From the NCBI RefSeq assembly GCF_004745425.1, contig NZ_PGGK01000002.1, forward strand, positions 124,001-188,000: a stretch of 64,000 nt of DNA, given 5' to 3'. Source of the DNA: Methanolobus halotolerans. GTDB taxonomy: Archaea; Halobacteriota; Methanosarcinia; Methanosarcinales; Methanosarcinaceae. Positions 48,522 through 58,988 of the stretch are shown here, one piece after another (position 1 is the stretch's first letter; each line of letters opens with the position of its first letter). The translations under genes were made by a program, and so were the position numbers. The notes below the pieces were generated by a model, which did not search any database, was not told the DNA's origin, and was given only the letters and a program-made list of their open reading frames with translations.

Positions 48522-50669
48522 TTATTCCATCATCAAATTTAAGAGACTTTTTTTTGCCTCATTGATTTCTGTTACTGATACAGATATATCAAAACCGGCT
48601 CCTGACAGATTAAGCTCGTTTCCGCCTACCTTACCAATAACTGCGTGAGGAACATCTTTAAGCATATTTTTTACAGCATCCGGTTCGGAAGTGGTAAGGA
48701 TTGCCCTTGCATATGATTCTGAAAAGAGCAGGTCATCCGGCCTCATTCCGTTTCCGACATCCTTCAGGTCCACGCTTGCACCCATGTCCTCGCACATCTC
48801 ACAGAGTGCTACCGCAAGTCCCCCGAGTGAGAGATCATGAGAGGCTGTCAGCTTTCCGCCCTTCACGGAATTAATGATAGAATCAATGACCTGCGAAACG
48901 TTTTCAGGTACAATTGGTGATCTTCCGTTTTCCCTGGCACCGATCAGCCTGTAATATTCAGAGCCGCCCAGTTCATCATATGTGGTTCCCACAAGTATGA
49001 TAATATCACCTTCGTTCTTGAATACCCCTGGCGGGGCCATGGTGACATCCTCAACATATCCGACAAGACCTATGGAGGGAGTGGGGGCGATCGCAGTCTT
49101 GAATTCCTCGCTCTCATTGTAGAGGGATACATTCCCACCGACCACAGGGATCGACAATTCCCTTGCACCATCTCCGAGTCCCAGGATAGCCTGTTTGAAC
49201 TGCCAGTAGATATCCGGCTTTTCGGGATTACCGAAGTTGAGACAGTCTACAAGGGCTATACCATGTGCACCTTTAACAGCCAGATTCATGGCATTTTCGA
49301 TAACCGTCCCCTTTCCTCCCTGGTACGGGTCAAGCAGGGTATGCTTCGGGTTGCATCCGCATGAAAGTGCAATACCCTCATTACCATCTATGCGCAGTAT
49401 GCCGGAGTCATCACCGGGTTTTGCTACCGTCCGCAATTGCACATCATGGTCATACTGCCTGTAGATCCATTTCTTTGAGGATACATTGTGAGATGAGAGC
49501 AACTCAATGATCGCTTTTTTCAGGTCATCTGTCATTTCCGGTTTTTCCCCTTCCTCGCGGGGAGCCGGTTCACTGGAAGGGCGCTCGAATGTAGGAGCGC
49601 CTTCTGTAAGTAGTTTGATGGGAATATCGGTAGCTATTTCCCCGTTGAACTCCACGGTATATGTCAGCTTTTCAGTAAGTTCCCCTATCATGCTTGCGTT
49701 AAGGTCATATTTTGCTGCAATGTCCAGCACAGCCTGCACATCCTGAGGCTCCACTTCAAGAAGTATGCGTTCCTGCGATTCGGCAATAAGTATCTCATAA
49801 GGAGTCATGCCAGCCTCACGCAGAATCACATTATCTGCTATGATCTTCATCCCGAGATCACCTTTGGACGCCATCTCTGAACTTGCACCTGCAAGACCTG
49901 CTGCCCCGAGGTCCCTGCAGGACCTGACGTACCCTTTTTCAATTACTTCAAGGGTTGCTTCTATCAGCAGTTTCTCTGTGAACGGGTCACCGATCTGGAT
50001 ACTTGGCCGGTCCTCTGCCTCGGACGATTCCGACAGGTCTCTTGATGCAAAGGATGCTCCTCCAAGTCCGTCCCTTCCGGTTGTAGAACCCATTAGCACG
50101 AGTTTATTACCTGCCTTCTGTGCACATGCCGTCACGATGTTATCCTCACGTGCAAGGCCAACGCACACGACATTCACAAGAGGATTCCCGCTGTAGGATT
50201 CATCGAACAGTGCCTCTCCGCGCACTACGGGCACACCGATACAGTTACCGTATCCTGCAATACCCTCGATAATATGCTCGAAAAGATAGAAGTTCTTCGG
50301 GTTGTTTAGCGGTCCGAAGTAGAGAGGGTCCATCAGTGCAATAGGACGTGCACCCATGGATATGATATCACGTACAATTCCCCCGACACCTGTTGCAGCT
50401 CCGTTATAAGGATCCACGTATGAAGGGTGATTGTGGCTTTCCATTCCTATAGAAAGGGCCCAGCCGTTCCCAAAACTGATGATAGCCGCATCATCTCCGG
50501 GACCTATGACCACCCGGTCTCCTGTGGTCGTGAAGGTTTTGAGCAGTGGTGCGCTTGAGCGATATGAGCAATGCTCACTCCAGAGATTAAGAAAACATCC
50601 CTGTTCCACAGGATTCGGTTTCCTACCCATCTCTTTAGTTATTATGTCAAGGTCATTTTCAGGTAACAT
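48522..50669 (-). CDS. purL: phosphoribosylformylglycinamidine synthase subunit PurL
   Basis: 715 aa archaeal/small PurL, the ATP-dependent subunit of FGAM synthase in purine synthesis. Blocks [15 protein letters not shown] near 29-44, [28 protein letters not shown] near 76-103, and the later [19 protein letters not shown] are typical. Normal length. The glutaminase PurQ and PurS are not adjacent. Confidence 0.95.
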   Translation of the reverse strand: MLPENDLDIITKEMGRKPNPVEQGCFLNLWSEHCSYRSSAPLLKTFTTTGDRVVIGPGDDAAIISFGNGWALSIGMESHNHPSYVDPYNGAATGVGGIVRDIISMGARPIALMDPLYFGPLNNPKNFYLFEHIIEGIAGYGNCIGVPVVRGEALFDESYSGNPLVNVVCVGLAREDNIVTACAQKAGNKLVLMGSTTGRDGLGGASFASRDLSESSEAEDRPSIQIGDPFTEKLLIEATLEVIEKGYVRSCRDLGAAGLAGASSEMASKGDLGMKIIADNVILREAGMTPYEILIAESQERILLEVEPQDVQAVLDIAAKYDLNASMIGELTEKLTYTVEFNGEIATDIPIKLLTEGAPTFERPSSEPAPREEGEKPEMTDDLKKAIIELLSSHNVSSKKWIYRQYDHDVQLRTVAKPGDDSGILRIDGNEGIALSCGCNPKHTLLDPYQGGKGTVIENAMNLAVKGAHGIALVDCLNFGNPEKPDIYWQFKQAILGLGDGARELSIPVVGGNVSLYNESEEFKTAIAPTPSIGLVGYVEDVTMAPPGVFKNEGDIIILVGTTYDELGGSEYYRLIGARENGRSPIVPENVSQVIDSIINSVKGGKLTASHDLSLGGLAVALCEMCEDMGASVDLKDVGNGMRPDDLLFSESYARAILTTSEPDAVKNMLKDVPHAVIGKVGGNELNLSGAGFDISVSVTEINEAKKSLLNLMME

Positions 50670-50714
50670 TCATGTGCCTCAGTATTTAAACTAGCATTAA
50701 CTAGGGGTTTAAAG

Positions 50715-50756
50715 AACCCGGAAGCAAATAAACGTTTCTTTAAACAATGCCGGGTT
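50715..50756 (-). terminator. hairpin between purL and DUF192 gene
   Basis: AACCCGG (50715-50721) and CCGGGTT (50750-50756) form a stem with a long, AT-rich loop. On the minus strand it follows the DUF192 stop and ends in TTCTTT. Confidence 0.4.
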
Positions 50757-50757
50757 T

Positions 50758-51114
50758 TCAGCATTCGCTCTTGAATGAAAGCATGTCCCCAACATGAAGA
50801 TCTGCCTTTTCCGGGATTTCCCTGCTGGTCTCAATGATATATTTCACCTTTGTGCCAGATGAGCACAATCCGGCCCAGGGCCTGAGCTGTGAGATCTTTA
50901 CTATCTTTTTATCCTCATCAAGGAATATCACCCCTATAGCAAAATTGACAAAGAGCATATGTAATGATACTTTCCTGCTTTTTTTCATTACAAATACCAG
51001 AGCGTAGCCCTCCGGGATGTTCTTTCGGAACATAAGACCAAGTGCCTGTTTAAAAGTGCTACACGCAAATTCGACGTGTGTAGAGACGTATTCACCATCA
51101 GATTTTAATATCAT
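50758..51114 (-). CDS. DUF192 family protein
   Basis: 118 aa. Family marks: ACSTFKQALGLMFRKNIPEGYALVF, MLFVNFAIGVIFLDEDKKIVKISQLRPW and a late IIETSREIPEKADLHVGDML. No signal peptide here, in contrast to many bacterial members. Function unknown. Divergent from the SUI1 gene. Confidence 0.88.
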   Translation of the reverse strand: MILKSDGEYVSTHVEFACSTFKQALGLMFRKNIPEGYALVFVMKKSRKVSLHMLFVNFAIGVIFLDEDKKIVKISQLRPWAGLCSSGTKVKYIIETSREIPEKADLHVGDMLSFKSEC

Positions 51115-51197
51115 CGCTGTTTACTTTAACCATCTATTTTAGTTAAAGACTATGGAGTGTTTAAAATAGATAATAATCTCGGAGGATATACCACAAG

Positions 51198-51506
51198 ATG
51201 AGTTCTGAAATGTGTTCGGTCTGCGGATTGCCAAGAGAGCTTTGCATATGCGAAGAAGTGGCAAAAGAACAGCAAAGGATTACTGTCAAGGTAAATAGAA
51301 GAAGATACGGGAAGGAAGTTACCGTTGTAGAGGGCTTTGATGCCCATGAGATAGATCTTCATGAGCTTTCGACCTATTTGAAATCTAAGTTTGCATGTGG
51401 CGGTACTGTAAAAGGCACTGGTGTCGAATTGCAGGGAAACCACCTAGGACGCATGAAAGATGTTCTTGTTGAGCGGGGATTTTCTCCGGATCAAATAAAG
51501 GATTAA
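51198..51506 (+). CDS. translation initiation factor SUI1/aIF1
   Basis: 102 aa. N-terminal zinc-ribbon [15 protein letters not shown] (C-x2-C-x7-C-x-C), then the SUI1 fold: [42 protein letters not shown]. It controls start-codon fidelity in initiation. Start ATG 51198 with CTCGGAGGATATA upstream. In light of the AUA starts proposed for this genome, this fidelity factor is of interest. Confidence 0.93.
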   Translation: MSSEMCSVCGLPRELCICEEVAKEQQRITVKVNRRRYGKEVTVVEGFDAHEIDLHELSTYLKSKFACGGTVKGTGVELQGNHLGRMKDVLVERGFSPDQIKD

Positions 51507-51674
51507 TAACTTTTCCAAGGAATCATATTAAGTATCTAAGTATCTGATTTTTTGTGTGAATTCTTTCCTTCACACAATTTTCCCGAGGCCACAGGCCATC
51601 TCCTATCGTATCCTAAAACGATCTGGTGTTGGTTATCTATTTATGAAATGCATCCTCTAGTAATGATGAGTACT

Positions 51675-52844
51675 ATGAAACGCATTTATATGGACCACAG
51701 TGCGACTACAGAAGTAGACCCTCTTGTGCTTGATTCCATGCTACCCTATTTTACGGAAAAATTTGGCAATGCATCAAGTTTACATTCTTTCGGCCAGGAA
51801 GCCATAGAGGCACTTTCTGCAGCACGCCAGCAGGTTGCCGATTCGATTGGTGCAAAGGCCAATGAGATCATATTCACATCGGGAGGTACGGAATCGGATA
51901 ACCTCGCCATCAGGGGAGTTCTGGCTAAAAAGAAAAATGATACCTCCAGAAGTCAGCATATTATCACATCCATGATAGAACATCCCGCAGTACTCAGCAC
52001 ATGTTCCTTCCTTGAGAGCATAGGATATGAAGTCACTTACGTGCCGGTAGATAGTGAAGGTGTTCTTGATCTCGACAAACTTGAAAGATCCGTACGAGAC
52101 GATACTTCAATAATAAGTATCATGCATGCAAATAACGAAATAGGAACTATACAGCCTGTAAAAGATATTGCCAGGATTGCACGGGATAAAGATGTTTACT
52201 TCCATACCGATGCAGTGCAGTCCTTTGGAAAGATACCTGTTGACGTGAACGAGATGGGAGTAGACATGTTATCCATTTCCTCACATAAGATACACGGGCC
52301 AAAAGGGGCAGGTGTACTATATGTAAGAGAAGGTACGGAACTGGAACCCTTTATCTTCGGAGGCGGACATGAGCAAGGCCTGAGACCGGGTACTGAGAAT
52401 ATCCCGGGTATCGTAGGTCTTGGCAAGGCTATGTCCCTCGCAAAGGAGCGTCTCGGACATGATCCGGAACATATGCTCAGGCTGCGTGATTCTCTTATTG
52501 ACAGGATTTTTGACAGTCTGGACGATGTACGTCTTAACGGTCACCCCACACAGCGCCTTCCAAACAATGTGAACCTGAGCTTCAGATATGTGGAAGGAGA
52601 ATCACTTCTTATGTTACTTGACGTAAAAGGGATTGCAATATCAACAGCTTCCGCATGTTCATCAATATCGAAAAAAGAATCACACGTATTAAGCTCCATA
52701 GGACTTAATGCGGATTATATCCACGGCACCATAAGGATCAGTCTGGGTAAGGACAATACAATAGAAGAAACCGATCATGTAGTTCAGTCCCTGCAGGAAA
52801 GTGTTGGCAAGCTCAGGGAAATGTCTGCTATTTCAAAAAGCTGA
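51675..52844 (+). CDS. nifS: cysteine desulfurase NifS/IscS
   Basis: 389 aa PLP enzyme that mobilises sulfur from cysteine for Fe-S clusters. IYMDHSATTEVDPLVLDSMLPYF opens the protein; the PLP lysine is in SISSHKIHGPKGAGVL; and the catalytic cysteine loop is STASACSSISKKESHVL. The frame extends upstream through several ATGs (51663, 51666) to 51552, but ATG 51675 (MKRIYMDHSATT) is the family start. nifU follows by 15 bases. Confidence 0.93.
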   Translation: MKRIYMDHSATTEVDPLVLDSMLPYFTEKFGNASSLHSFGQEAIEALSAARQQVADSIGAKANEIIFTSGGTESDNLAIRGVLAKKKNDTSRSQHIITSMIEHPAVLSTCSFLESIGYEVTYVPVDSEGVLDLDKLERSVRDDTSIISIMHANNEIGTIQPVKDIARIARDKDVYFHTDAVQSFGKIPVDVNEMGVDMLSISSHKIHGPKGAGVLYVREGTELEPFIFGGGHEQGLRPGTENIPGIVGLGKAMSLAKERLGHDPEHMLRLRDSLIDRIFDSLDDVRLNGHPTQRLPNNVNLSFRYVEGESLLMLLDVKGIAISTASACSSISKKESHVLSSIGLNADYIHGTIRISLGKDNTIEETDHVVQSLQESVGKLREMSAISKS

Positions 52845-52859
52845 AATTTTAAAGGGAGA

Positions 52860-53237
52860 ATGCTGATGTATTCAAGAAAGGTAATCGAGGAATTCACCGA
52901 TCCGAAGAATGTGGGGGTTATAGAAGATGCAGACGGAGTCGGCGAAACCGGCAGTACTGTTGACGGGGATATCATCACTATCTACATCAAGGTAAAGGAT
53001 GAGGTTCTGGAAGATGTCCGGTTCAAAACATTTGGTTGTGTGGTGGCGATCTCCACATCAACTATGGTCACACAGCTCGCAAAAGGGAAAAAGATTGATG
53101 AAGCACTCAAAATAACGAACAAGGATGTTATTGATGCACTCGGAGGACTGCCGGAAGACAAGAGAAGATGCTCGGGTTTTGCCCTGGCCGCCCTTCACAA
53201 GGCTATTGAGGATTATAAGGAGAGAGGCACAGCCTGA
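52860..53237 (+). CDS. NifU/IscU-like scaffold lacking one ligand cysteine
   Basis: 125 aa IscU-type Fe-S scaffold. The fold is clear (YSRKVIEEFTDPKNVG; IYIKVKDEVLEDVRFKTFGC; LGGLPEDKRRCSGFALAALHKAI). Two of three ligand cysteines remain, C60 (TFGC) and C104 (RRCSG). At the first site the usual P-x-C-G-D reads T-V-D-G-D (residues 33-37), so Cys is replaced by Asp35. The loop after C60 is V-V instead of the common G-A/S. It may still hold a cluster with Asp as ligand, as in D37-type IscU mutants known to stabilise clusters, or it may have another role. GGGAG precedes the start. Confidence 0.88.
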   Translation: MLMYSRKVIEEFTDPKNVGVIEDADGVGETGSTVDGDIITIYIKVKDEVLEDVRFKTFGCVVAISTSTMVTQLAKGKKIDEALKITNKDVIDALGGLPEDKRRCSGFALAALHKAIEDYKERGTA

Positions 53238-53259
53238 CATCTAAAAGAGGATGATTTTT

Positions 53260-53622
53260 GTGAAAACAACGTGTGAGATTATGGTTCAGCGGGTTCTGCC
53301 TGCTATACGTGCTGAGATTGCCCGCACGATAATTAGTGAACATGGCCGCAGCCAGCAGGAAGCTGCGGAGGTATTGGGGCTTTCAAGAGCAGCCGTATCC
53401 CAATACCTCAGTGAGAAACGAGGTGCTGAAGTTGATTTTTCAAAGGACGCCCACGAAGAGATAAGGAAATTCACTGCTGAACTGCTGACAGGCCTCAGTC
53501 CGAAGGAAGAAGTGTCAGGAATGTGCAATATATGTAAGTATGTGCAGAAATCAGGTTGGTTGAACAGGAACGAGCCCGAAGCTGCTTATTGTGTTCTTTG
53601 CGGAGAGCCGGAGAGCCATTGA
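53260..53622 (+). CDS. HTH regulator with four-cysteine C-terminus
   Basis: 120 aa. Residues 26-52 form an XRE/COG2522-type helix-turn-helix (SEHGRSQQEAAEVLGLSRAAVSQYL) and the C-terminal part has C89-x2-C92 and C111-x2-C114, able to bind Zn or an Fe-S cluster. GTG 53260 gives the family start MKTTCEIMVQRVLPAIRAEI; an ATG at 53251 overlaps the SD GAGGATGA. It follows nifU by 22 bases and its stop overlaps the next start, so it is the third gene of the Fe-S operon and could be its sensor. Confidence 0.85.
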   Translation: MKTTCEIMVQRVLPAIRAEIARTIISEHGRSQQEAAEVLGLSRAAVSQYLSEKRGAEVDFSKDAHEEIRKFTAELLTGLSPKEEVSGMCNICKYVQKSGWLNRNEPEAAYCVLCGEPESH

Positions 53623-54848
53623 ACAGCAGCCTCTGCATTAAATGCAAGGGGAAAGGGCTTTGCGGCCGTCCTTTTTGCCCCATCCTTGAAAAATTCCGGT
53701 CAGTAGAATCTGCATCCTCCGGGATCTCAGGGGAAACATCCATCTTTGGAGCATCGCCACCTTCTGTTTTCGTAGGGAGCCACAATTACCCGGAAGTACG
53801 GGCAGGTCCGATGATACCCCCGTATCTGAAAGATGATGAGGCTATTCAGCTCGAAGATCCCAAGGCCCTGCTTAAGATGGGGATACAGGATATAATCTCC
53901 TCACGCTCCCGGCTGGTCAGGGCAAATACCGCCATCAACGTCAGGAATGCTCGCAATCCGGATAATCCGCTTATTGAAAGATCACAGGAGCTGGCCCTCT
54001 CAAAAAGACCCGTAGATACCGAGGCCTGGTTCAGCAAACCCATACGCAACAGGCTAAAGTTCGATAATGTACTTACTCCAATGGGCCCATCCGGGGAGTT
54101 GAAGGACTTTGATATCACAGAGAACCCGAAAGTACCTAAAAAGATAGATTCCCTGATATACGATACCCATGCCCTTGCAAAGGATGCGATCTCCGAACTG
54201 TGGGACAGCAGCATACCTGCAGAGCATATTACTCGCCTTTTTTCGATTGGCCTGCTGGGCCAGGAAAGGCGCCTGGTACCGACAAGGTGGTCCATAACCG
54301 CTGTTGACGACCTTGTAGGTAAGGATCTGCTCGGGAGTGTAAGGGACTACCAGCAAATAAGTGACATCCGGGTTTTCAGCGGAGGCGTTTTCGGAAACCA
54401 TTTTGAGGTTCTGCTCATGCCCAGGACTTTCAGTTTCGAGCTTATAGAGGTGTGGATGCCACGTGCGATATGGTCAGGGCAGAGCACATGGATAGAATCA
54501 GATAGCGAGGGTCTCTCAGGAAAGAAGGGATATTCCGGCCTTGCCGGAGGTTATTATGCCTGCAGGCTGGGAGTACTTGAACACCTGAAAGACATCCGCA
54601 GGCAGGCTTCTATATTTGTGGTAAGGGAGATCAGACCTGAATACTGGGCACCCCTGGGTGTGTGGATAGTACGGGAAGGAGTACGGGAAGCGATGAGATC
54701 AAAACCTATGGTGTTCGAATCCGTGGAAGCGGCACTTCAGGACATGTCCACCCGCATCAGGACACCTTACAGCCAATGGAAGGAAAAAGCAAGGATGTTA
54801 TCAGACATAAGATCCCAGCGAACTCTTGACTCTTTTTTTATGATTTAA
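53619..54848 (+). CDS. nreA: archaeal DNA repair protein NreA
   Basis: 409 aa. N-terminal zinc knuckle CIKCKGKGLCGRPFCPIL and a C-terminal PCNA-interaction box QRTLDSFF, both diagnostic of NreA. The central DUF650/651 part includes GPSPPS-like SPPSVFVGSHNYPEVRAGPM. TTG 53619 overlaps the preceding TGA (ATTGA) and has GGAG seven bases before it; the frame open to 53556 is inside the previous gene. NreA acts in damage tolerance and recombination; here it is linked to Fe-S genes. Confidence 0.92.
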   Translation: MNSSLCIKCKGKGLCGRPFCPILEKFRSVESASSGISGETSIFGASPPSVFVGSHNYPEVRAGPMIPPYLKDDEAIQLEDPKALLKMGIQDIISSRSRLVRANTAINVRNARNPDNPLIERSQELALSKRPVDTEAWFSKPIRNRLKFDNVLTPMGPSGELKDFDITENPKVPKKIDSLIYDTHALAKDAISELWDSSIPAEHITRLFSIGLLGQERRLVPTRWSITAVDDLVGKDLLGSVRDYQQISDIRVFSGGVFGNHFEVLLMPRTFSFELIEVWMPRAIWSGQSTWIESDSEGLSGKKGYSGLAGGYYACRLGVLEHLKDIRRQASIFVVREIRPEYWAPLGVWIVREGVREAMRSKPMVFESVEAALQDMSTRIRTPYSQWKEKARMLSDIRSQRTLDSFFMI

Positions 54849-54890
54849 TGTAGTAATCCCCTATCAAAAAATATGTATTACTATATATTC

Positions 54891-54898
54891 TATATAAG
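54891..54898 (+). promoter_or_regulatory. TATA box for the pit operon
   Basis: TATATAAG at 54891-54898, about 58 bases before the pit ATG, after AT-rich sequence. Confidence 0.45.
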
Positions 54899-54955
54899 AC
54901 AGCTTTATCTACGAACGGTCCGTTGCCCTACAAAAATATGCAGAGGAAATAACAA

Positions 54956-55993
54956 ATGGTCTTACTCGATCCTTTAGTAATTCTACTTTTGATTGCAGGT
55001 TTATATATGGCATGGAACATTGGCGCAAACGATCTTGCCAATGCCATGGGAACGTCTGTGGGTAGTGGCGCCCTCTCCATAAAACAGGTTATCATCATAG
55101 CAGGAATATTTGAATTCGCAGGTGCGGTCTTTTTCGGGAAAAAAGTAACATCCACTATTGCCAAGGGCATAGTGCCCATAGATACTATCAGTCTGCTTGA
55201 CAGCCATCTGGTGGCTATCGGAATGCTGGCAGCGATTCTTGCAGCAGGCTTCTGGATCACCCTTGCAACTTTCTATAATCTTCCGGTTTCTACAACACAT
55301 TCAATTGTCGGAGCTGTTCTTGGCTTTGGCCTGATAGCTGCCTACAGAGGCATTATCGAGTTCAGTGAGATCAAATGGGAAGTACTTATAAAAATAGTCG
55401 GCAGCTGGCTAGTATCTCCGCTGCTGGGCGCTTTGCTTGCCTTCCTGATATTCTCACTTATAAGGCACTTCATCCTGCAGAAAACGGACGACCCCTATAA
55501 GATAGAAAATAAGTTCGTTGGCCTGCAGATCATGACCGCATGTTACATCGCGTTCGCACATGGCTCAAATGATGTTGCCAATGCCGTCGGACCACTATAT
55601 GCAGGACTTCAGGCGATGGAACTTGCAGGTACAGGTATCCCACTCTGGGTGATGCTGGTGGGTGGTTTCGGAATGGTATTTGGCCTTGCTACATGGGGAT
55701 ACCGTGTAATAGAGACCATCGGTACGAAAATCACAGAACTAACTCCCACAAGGGGTTTCTCAGCCGAATTCGCAACAGCTTCTGTTGTGGTACTGCACAG
55801 TTACAGTTCCCTACCCATCTCAACCACCCATACACTGGTTGGCTCTGTTATAGGAGTAGGGCTTGCAGGTGGTCTTGCAGCGGTTGATTTAAGTGTGATA
55901 TGGAAGATAATTGCATCCTGGATAGTTACAGTGCCTGTTGCAGCATTTACATCCGCACTGATATTTGTAGGACTTTTGGGGATTGGATTATGA
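54956..55993 (+). CDS. pit: inorganic phosphate transporter PiT
   Basis: 345 aa low-affinity phosphate transporter, about ten helices. The two signature repeats are [19 protein letters not shown] near residues 23-41 and [15 protein letters not shown] near 204-218, with paired [11 protein letters not shown] and [11 protein letters not shown] segments. Its stop overlaps the next start by 4 bases, so it is coupled to the DUF47 gene. Confidence 0.94.
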   Translation: MVLLDPLVILLLIAGLYMAWNIGANDLANAMGTSVGSGALSIKQVIIIAGIFEFAGAVFFGKKVTSTIAKGIVPIDTISLLDSHLVAIGMLAAILAAGFWITLATFYNLPVSTTHSIVGAVLGFGLIAAYRGIIEFSEIKWEVLIKIVGSWLVSPLLGALLAFLIFSLIRHFILQKTDDPYKIENKFVGLQIMTACYIAFAHGSNDVANAVGPLYAGLQAMELAGTGIPLWVMLVGGFGMVFGLATWGYRVIETIGTKITELTPTRGFSAEFATASVVVLHSYSSLPISTTHTLVGSVIGVGLAGGLAAVDLSVIWKIIASWIVTVPVAAFTSALIFVGLLGIGL

Positions 55994-56682
55994 TTAAAAA
56001 GGAATATATCCGCTCAGTATTGAATATATTTGCAAAATCACCGTTTAAGCCATTGGGAATGCACGCTAACAAGGCAGGAGAAGCTGTAAGGAAACTCAGT
56101 GAATCCGTACTTGCTTATTGTGAAGATGACATGGAAAGAGTGGAACAACTCAATCATGAGATCGATGATATAGAACATGAGGCAGATATGATCAAGCAGA
56201 CCATCCGGTCTGAACTGTCGTCTTCCATAATGCTCCCGGTGAATGCCAGTGACCTGCTAAGCTTCCTCAAGCCCCAGGACTCAATAACCGATGATGCCCA
56301 GGAGGTATCCTATTGGCTGACGCTACGAAGACTCGAGGCATCCACAGACATACGCGAAGGTTTTCTGAAACTCATGGAAAAAACTCTCGAGACTGTCGAG
56401 ATATACGAGAGACTTGTGGATACCCTGAGCGAACTGCTGGAAACATCTTTCAGCAAAAGAGATGTTGAGGAGACTCTTGCACTTGTAGTTGAAGTTGAGG
56501 AGATGGAACATCAGGTCGATATTGTAGAAAAAAAGCTCATTCAAAAAGTGTTTATGGAAGAAGATGCCCTTGGAGGAGCAGGTGTATATCACCTCGTCCA
56601 GCTTATAACCGGGATAGGCAACATTGCTGACAAGGCGGAACACGCTGCAGACCGCCTGAGGACGATGGTCATGAGAAGGTGA
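55990..56682 (+). CDS. DUF47/PhoU-like protein of the pit operon
   Basis: 230 aa all-alpha TIGR00153/DUF47 protein, the usual partner of Pit, with two metal-binding style E/D-x2-E-H motifs ([19 protein letters not shown] near 55-73; [13 protein letters not shown] near 178). ATG 55990 sits in ATGA with the pit stop; an upstream extension to 55900 overlaps pit in another phase. It is thought to regulate phosphate uptake. Confidence 0.9.
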   Translation: MIKKEYIRSVLNIFAKSPFKPLGMHANKAGEAVRKLSESVLAYCEDDMERVEQLNHEIDDIEHEADMIKQTIRSELSSSIMLPVNASDLLSFLKPQDSITDDAQEVSYWLTLRRLEASTDIREGFLKLMEKTLETVEIYERLVDTLSELLETSFSKRDVEETLALVVEVEEMEHQVDIVEKKLIQKVFMEEDALGGAGVYHLVQLITGIGNIADKAEHAADRLRTMVMRR

Positions 56683-56690
56683 ACCTTCTC
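56673..56690 (+). terminator. pit operon terminator
   Basis: GAGAAGGT-GA-ACCTTCTC, 8-bp perfect stem that contains the last codons and stop of the DUF47 gene, followed by AACTCCTG and seven T. Confidence 0.75.
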
Positions 56691-56703
56691 AACTCCTGTT
56701 TTT

Positions 56704-58152
56704 TTATCGGTGAAGATTTCGATCTTCATTCATTTTTTTAAGTAGCTCAATGACAGAATAAGAAGCACGTGTGATTCCCATGCTGCGCTTGTCAGTGTCA
56801 GTACCGGCAACATAGAGATTTTTGACAGGTGTTCTGACATCCGCAAAATAACCATCGATAGTGACAGCCGCTTTTTCTGGAATGGTGATCTGTTCATGCT
56901 TCATCTCAATATGGTCTTCAATCGAAGGTATAGCATGGTAGATCGTTTCATATGCCCTCTTTATATTCGAAGCCTCGTTGCTTTTATCGTCAATGATAAA
57001 ACTGAAACCAACTAACTGTTTTCCTTTTGGTGCAAGTGATGCATCGTAATTACTGATGGGCATAGCCCAGTAAGGATGGTTCTTGAACCATATTTCTGAT
57101 CCGATATAACTGAATTCTTCCATTAATTTGTCCAGTCCTATCCAGGTTGTAAGGCTTTTTGTATGGACTATTCCCTTAAGTTCATCCACATACGAAGCAG
57201 GCAGGTTATCGATCATTTTCGGCAGGTCTGTAACAAAACCCGTGTAAACGATGTTCTCTGCATAATACATTTCATCAGCTTCAACTCCGATGGCCCTTCC
57301 ATCCTTAGTAAGTATACTGAATACCTCGCACTCGGTCTTTATCTCAACACTTTTGGGCAGGGAGAAAAGCAGGGCATTAAGAAGTGCCTTCAGCCCTTTA
57401 CGGGGATATCCCTGCGAATAGCTCACCCGGTTGGTTGCCAGCCTTCCAAGAGATGTAACAGGTCTGGAAACTTTATCCATTCTTGACTGCAGGGACGTAT
57501 GCAGATTAGAAGTGAGCAGGGATTTGAGAACGGGTTCGGTTTGTGGCTTCTCATGGTTCTTCATTATACTTTCCATCTGTTCCTGAGGCACGCTGTCCCT
57601 GACAAAACTGCTACCTGCCAGGATCCTCTGGGCCGATGTATGCTTCATATCTTTTCCAGAAAGGAAATATGATATAGCATCGATGAAGTCATATGTGTCC
57701 TTACAAAGGCTTCCGGGCATGAAATCATAGACTGACTGTTTTGAGAGATCGATCCCGAAGGTGCAGAGCGTGAGAGCTTTTGTGATAGCCTGTGTGACCA
57801 TTATCCGGTCCATTTTCGGAAGCACATCGAATGTAACGAACTCTTTGATATTGGATGGTACTTTCATAAAGGAATCTTCGGTGCGTACATAATAGTGACC
57901 GTAATCCTCAAAGATCGGAATATAATCAAAATAGTTGTCCATCAACCTTCTCAGAGGTCCGACTCCAAGATGTGTGATGGCATGGGCACCGGTGTCTACC
58001 TGGAAACCATCGACCATGTAACTATTGCAATTTCCCCCGACAACCGAATTCTTTTCAAGAATCAGTACCCGATTTCCGTGTTTGGATAATGCCAGGGCTG
58101 ACAGCAGGCCGCTTATGCCTGCACCTATAACTATTACATCATATTTTTCCAT
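56704..58152 (-). CDS. FAD-dependent oxidoreductase of the phytoene-desaturase/CrtI type
   Basis: 482 aa with N-terminal Rossmann site VIVIGAGISGLLSALALSKHG (6-26) and GGNCNSYMVDGFQVDTGAH, and the C-terminal NLYVAGTDTDKRSMGITRASYSVIELL FAD block. Archaeal homologues are related to carotenoid/isoprenoid desaturases and NAD(P)/FAD amine oxidases; the substrate is not known. ATG 58152 is the start. Its position beside the DUF47 terminator and opposite purC gives no clue to pathway. Confidence 0.87.
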   Translation of the reverse strand: MEKYDVIVIGAGISGLLSALALSKHGNRVLILEKNSVVGGNCNSYMVDGFQVDTGAHAITHLGVGPLRRLMDNYFDYIPIFEDYGHYYVRTEDSFMKVPSNIKEFVTFDVLPKMDRIMVTQAITKALTLCTFGIDLSKQSVYDFMPGSLCKDTYDFIDAISYFLSGKDMKHTSAQRILAGSSFVRDSVPQEQMESIMKNHEKPQTEPVLKSLLTSNLHTSLQSRMDKVSRPVTSLGRLATNRVSYSQGYPRKGLKALLNALLFSLPKSVEIKTECEVFSILTKDGRAIGVEADEMYYAENIVYTGFVTDLPKMIDNLPASYVDELKGIVHTKSLTTWIGLDKLMEEFSYIGSEIWFKNHPYWAMPISNYDASLAPKGKQLVGFSFIIDDKSNEASNIKRAYETIYHAIPSIEDHIEMKHEQITIPEKAAVTIDGYFADVRTPVKNLYVAGTDTDKRSMGITRASYSVIELLKKMNEDRNLHR

Positions 58153-58201
58153 TGCATCCCCTCAGAATAAGTATAATATGCAAAAGTTATATGTAAAAAT
58201 A

Positions 58202-58229
58202 GAATAAGAACCTTTTTCGGTCCTTATTC
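58202..58229 (-). terminator. purC terminator
   Basis: 11-bp stem with one G-U pair: GAATAAGAACC (58202-58212) and GGTCCTTATTC (58219-58229), loop six bases. On the minus strand the stem includes the purC stop TAA and is followed by TATTTTTA. Confidence 0.75.
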
Positions 58230-58937
58230 GAATATCTCAGGCACTATGCGCCTTGCAACTTCTTCGTATGCCTTGGAGAGATCGCCTTTGTCAAACCGGA
58301 AGATGTCTTTGTCCATGGACTGTCCTGTGCTCTTGTCCCAGAGCCTGCAGGTGTCGCATGATATCTCATCAGCTACCACGATCTCCCCGCCCTTTCTTCC
58401 GAACTCAAGTTTGAAATCGGGGAGAAGGAATCCTTTCTCATCAAGGTATTTCACAAGGATGTCATTTATCCTAAGTGCCATTTCACGTATCTGTGCTATC
58501 TCTTCATATGTTGCTATTCCCATGGCAACGGCAATGTCTTCGTTTAGCATCGGGTCGCCGTATTCATCGCTCTTGTAGTCCAGGACTATAACAGGCTTCG
58601 CAAAAACAGTTCCTTCCTCGATAGGATATTTACGTGTGATCGAACCTGCTGCGATATTACGTGGTATTACCTCAATGGCCACTATTTCCACAGCATCCAC
58701 AAGCATGTCTGTGTCTGACACCATTTCTATATAGTGGGTCTTTATGCCTTCTTCCTCGAGCATCTCGAAGAGTTTTCTGGAGATCTGGGCGTTATAGTAA
58801 CCTTTCTTAGAAGCCTCACTCTTTTTCTTGCCGTCAAATGCTGTCAGGCTGTCCCTGAACTGAGCAATGAACTTCTTTTCATCATCTGTCTTGTAAATTG
58901 TCTTTGCTTTACCGGAATACAGTTCTTCTCTTTTCAT
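58224..58937 (-). CDS. purC: SAICAR synthetase PurC
   Basis: 237 aa. [13 protein letters not shown] near 6-18, [10 protein letters not shown], and the [28 protein letters not shown] block near 177-204 are diagnostic of phosphoribosylaminoimidazole-succinocarboxamide synthase. GTGA with a five-base spacer precedes ATG 58937; the GTG at 58946 is less likely. A hairpin terminator overlaps the stop. Divergent from nikR. Confidence 0.94.
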   Translation of the reverse strand: MKREELYSGKAKTIYKTDDEKKFIAQFRDSLTAFDGKKKSEASKKGYYNAQISRKLFEMLEEEGIKTHYIEMVSDTDMLVDAVEIVAIEVIPRNIAAGSITRKYPIEEGTVFAKPVIVLDYKSDEYGDPMLNEDIAVAMGIATYEEIAQIREMALRINDILVKYLDEKGFLLPDFKLEFGRKGGEIVVADEISCDTCRLWDKSTGQSMDKDIFRFDKGDLSKAYEEVARRIVPEIFE

Positions 58938-58988
58938 CGGCATCACTCTTCGAATAAGGCTTTTTATGTTCTAATGCTTTATGCTTAA

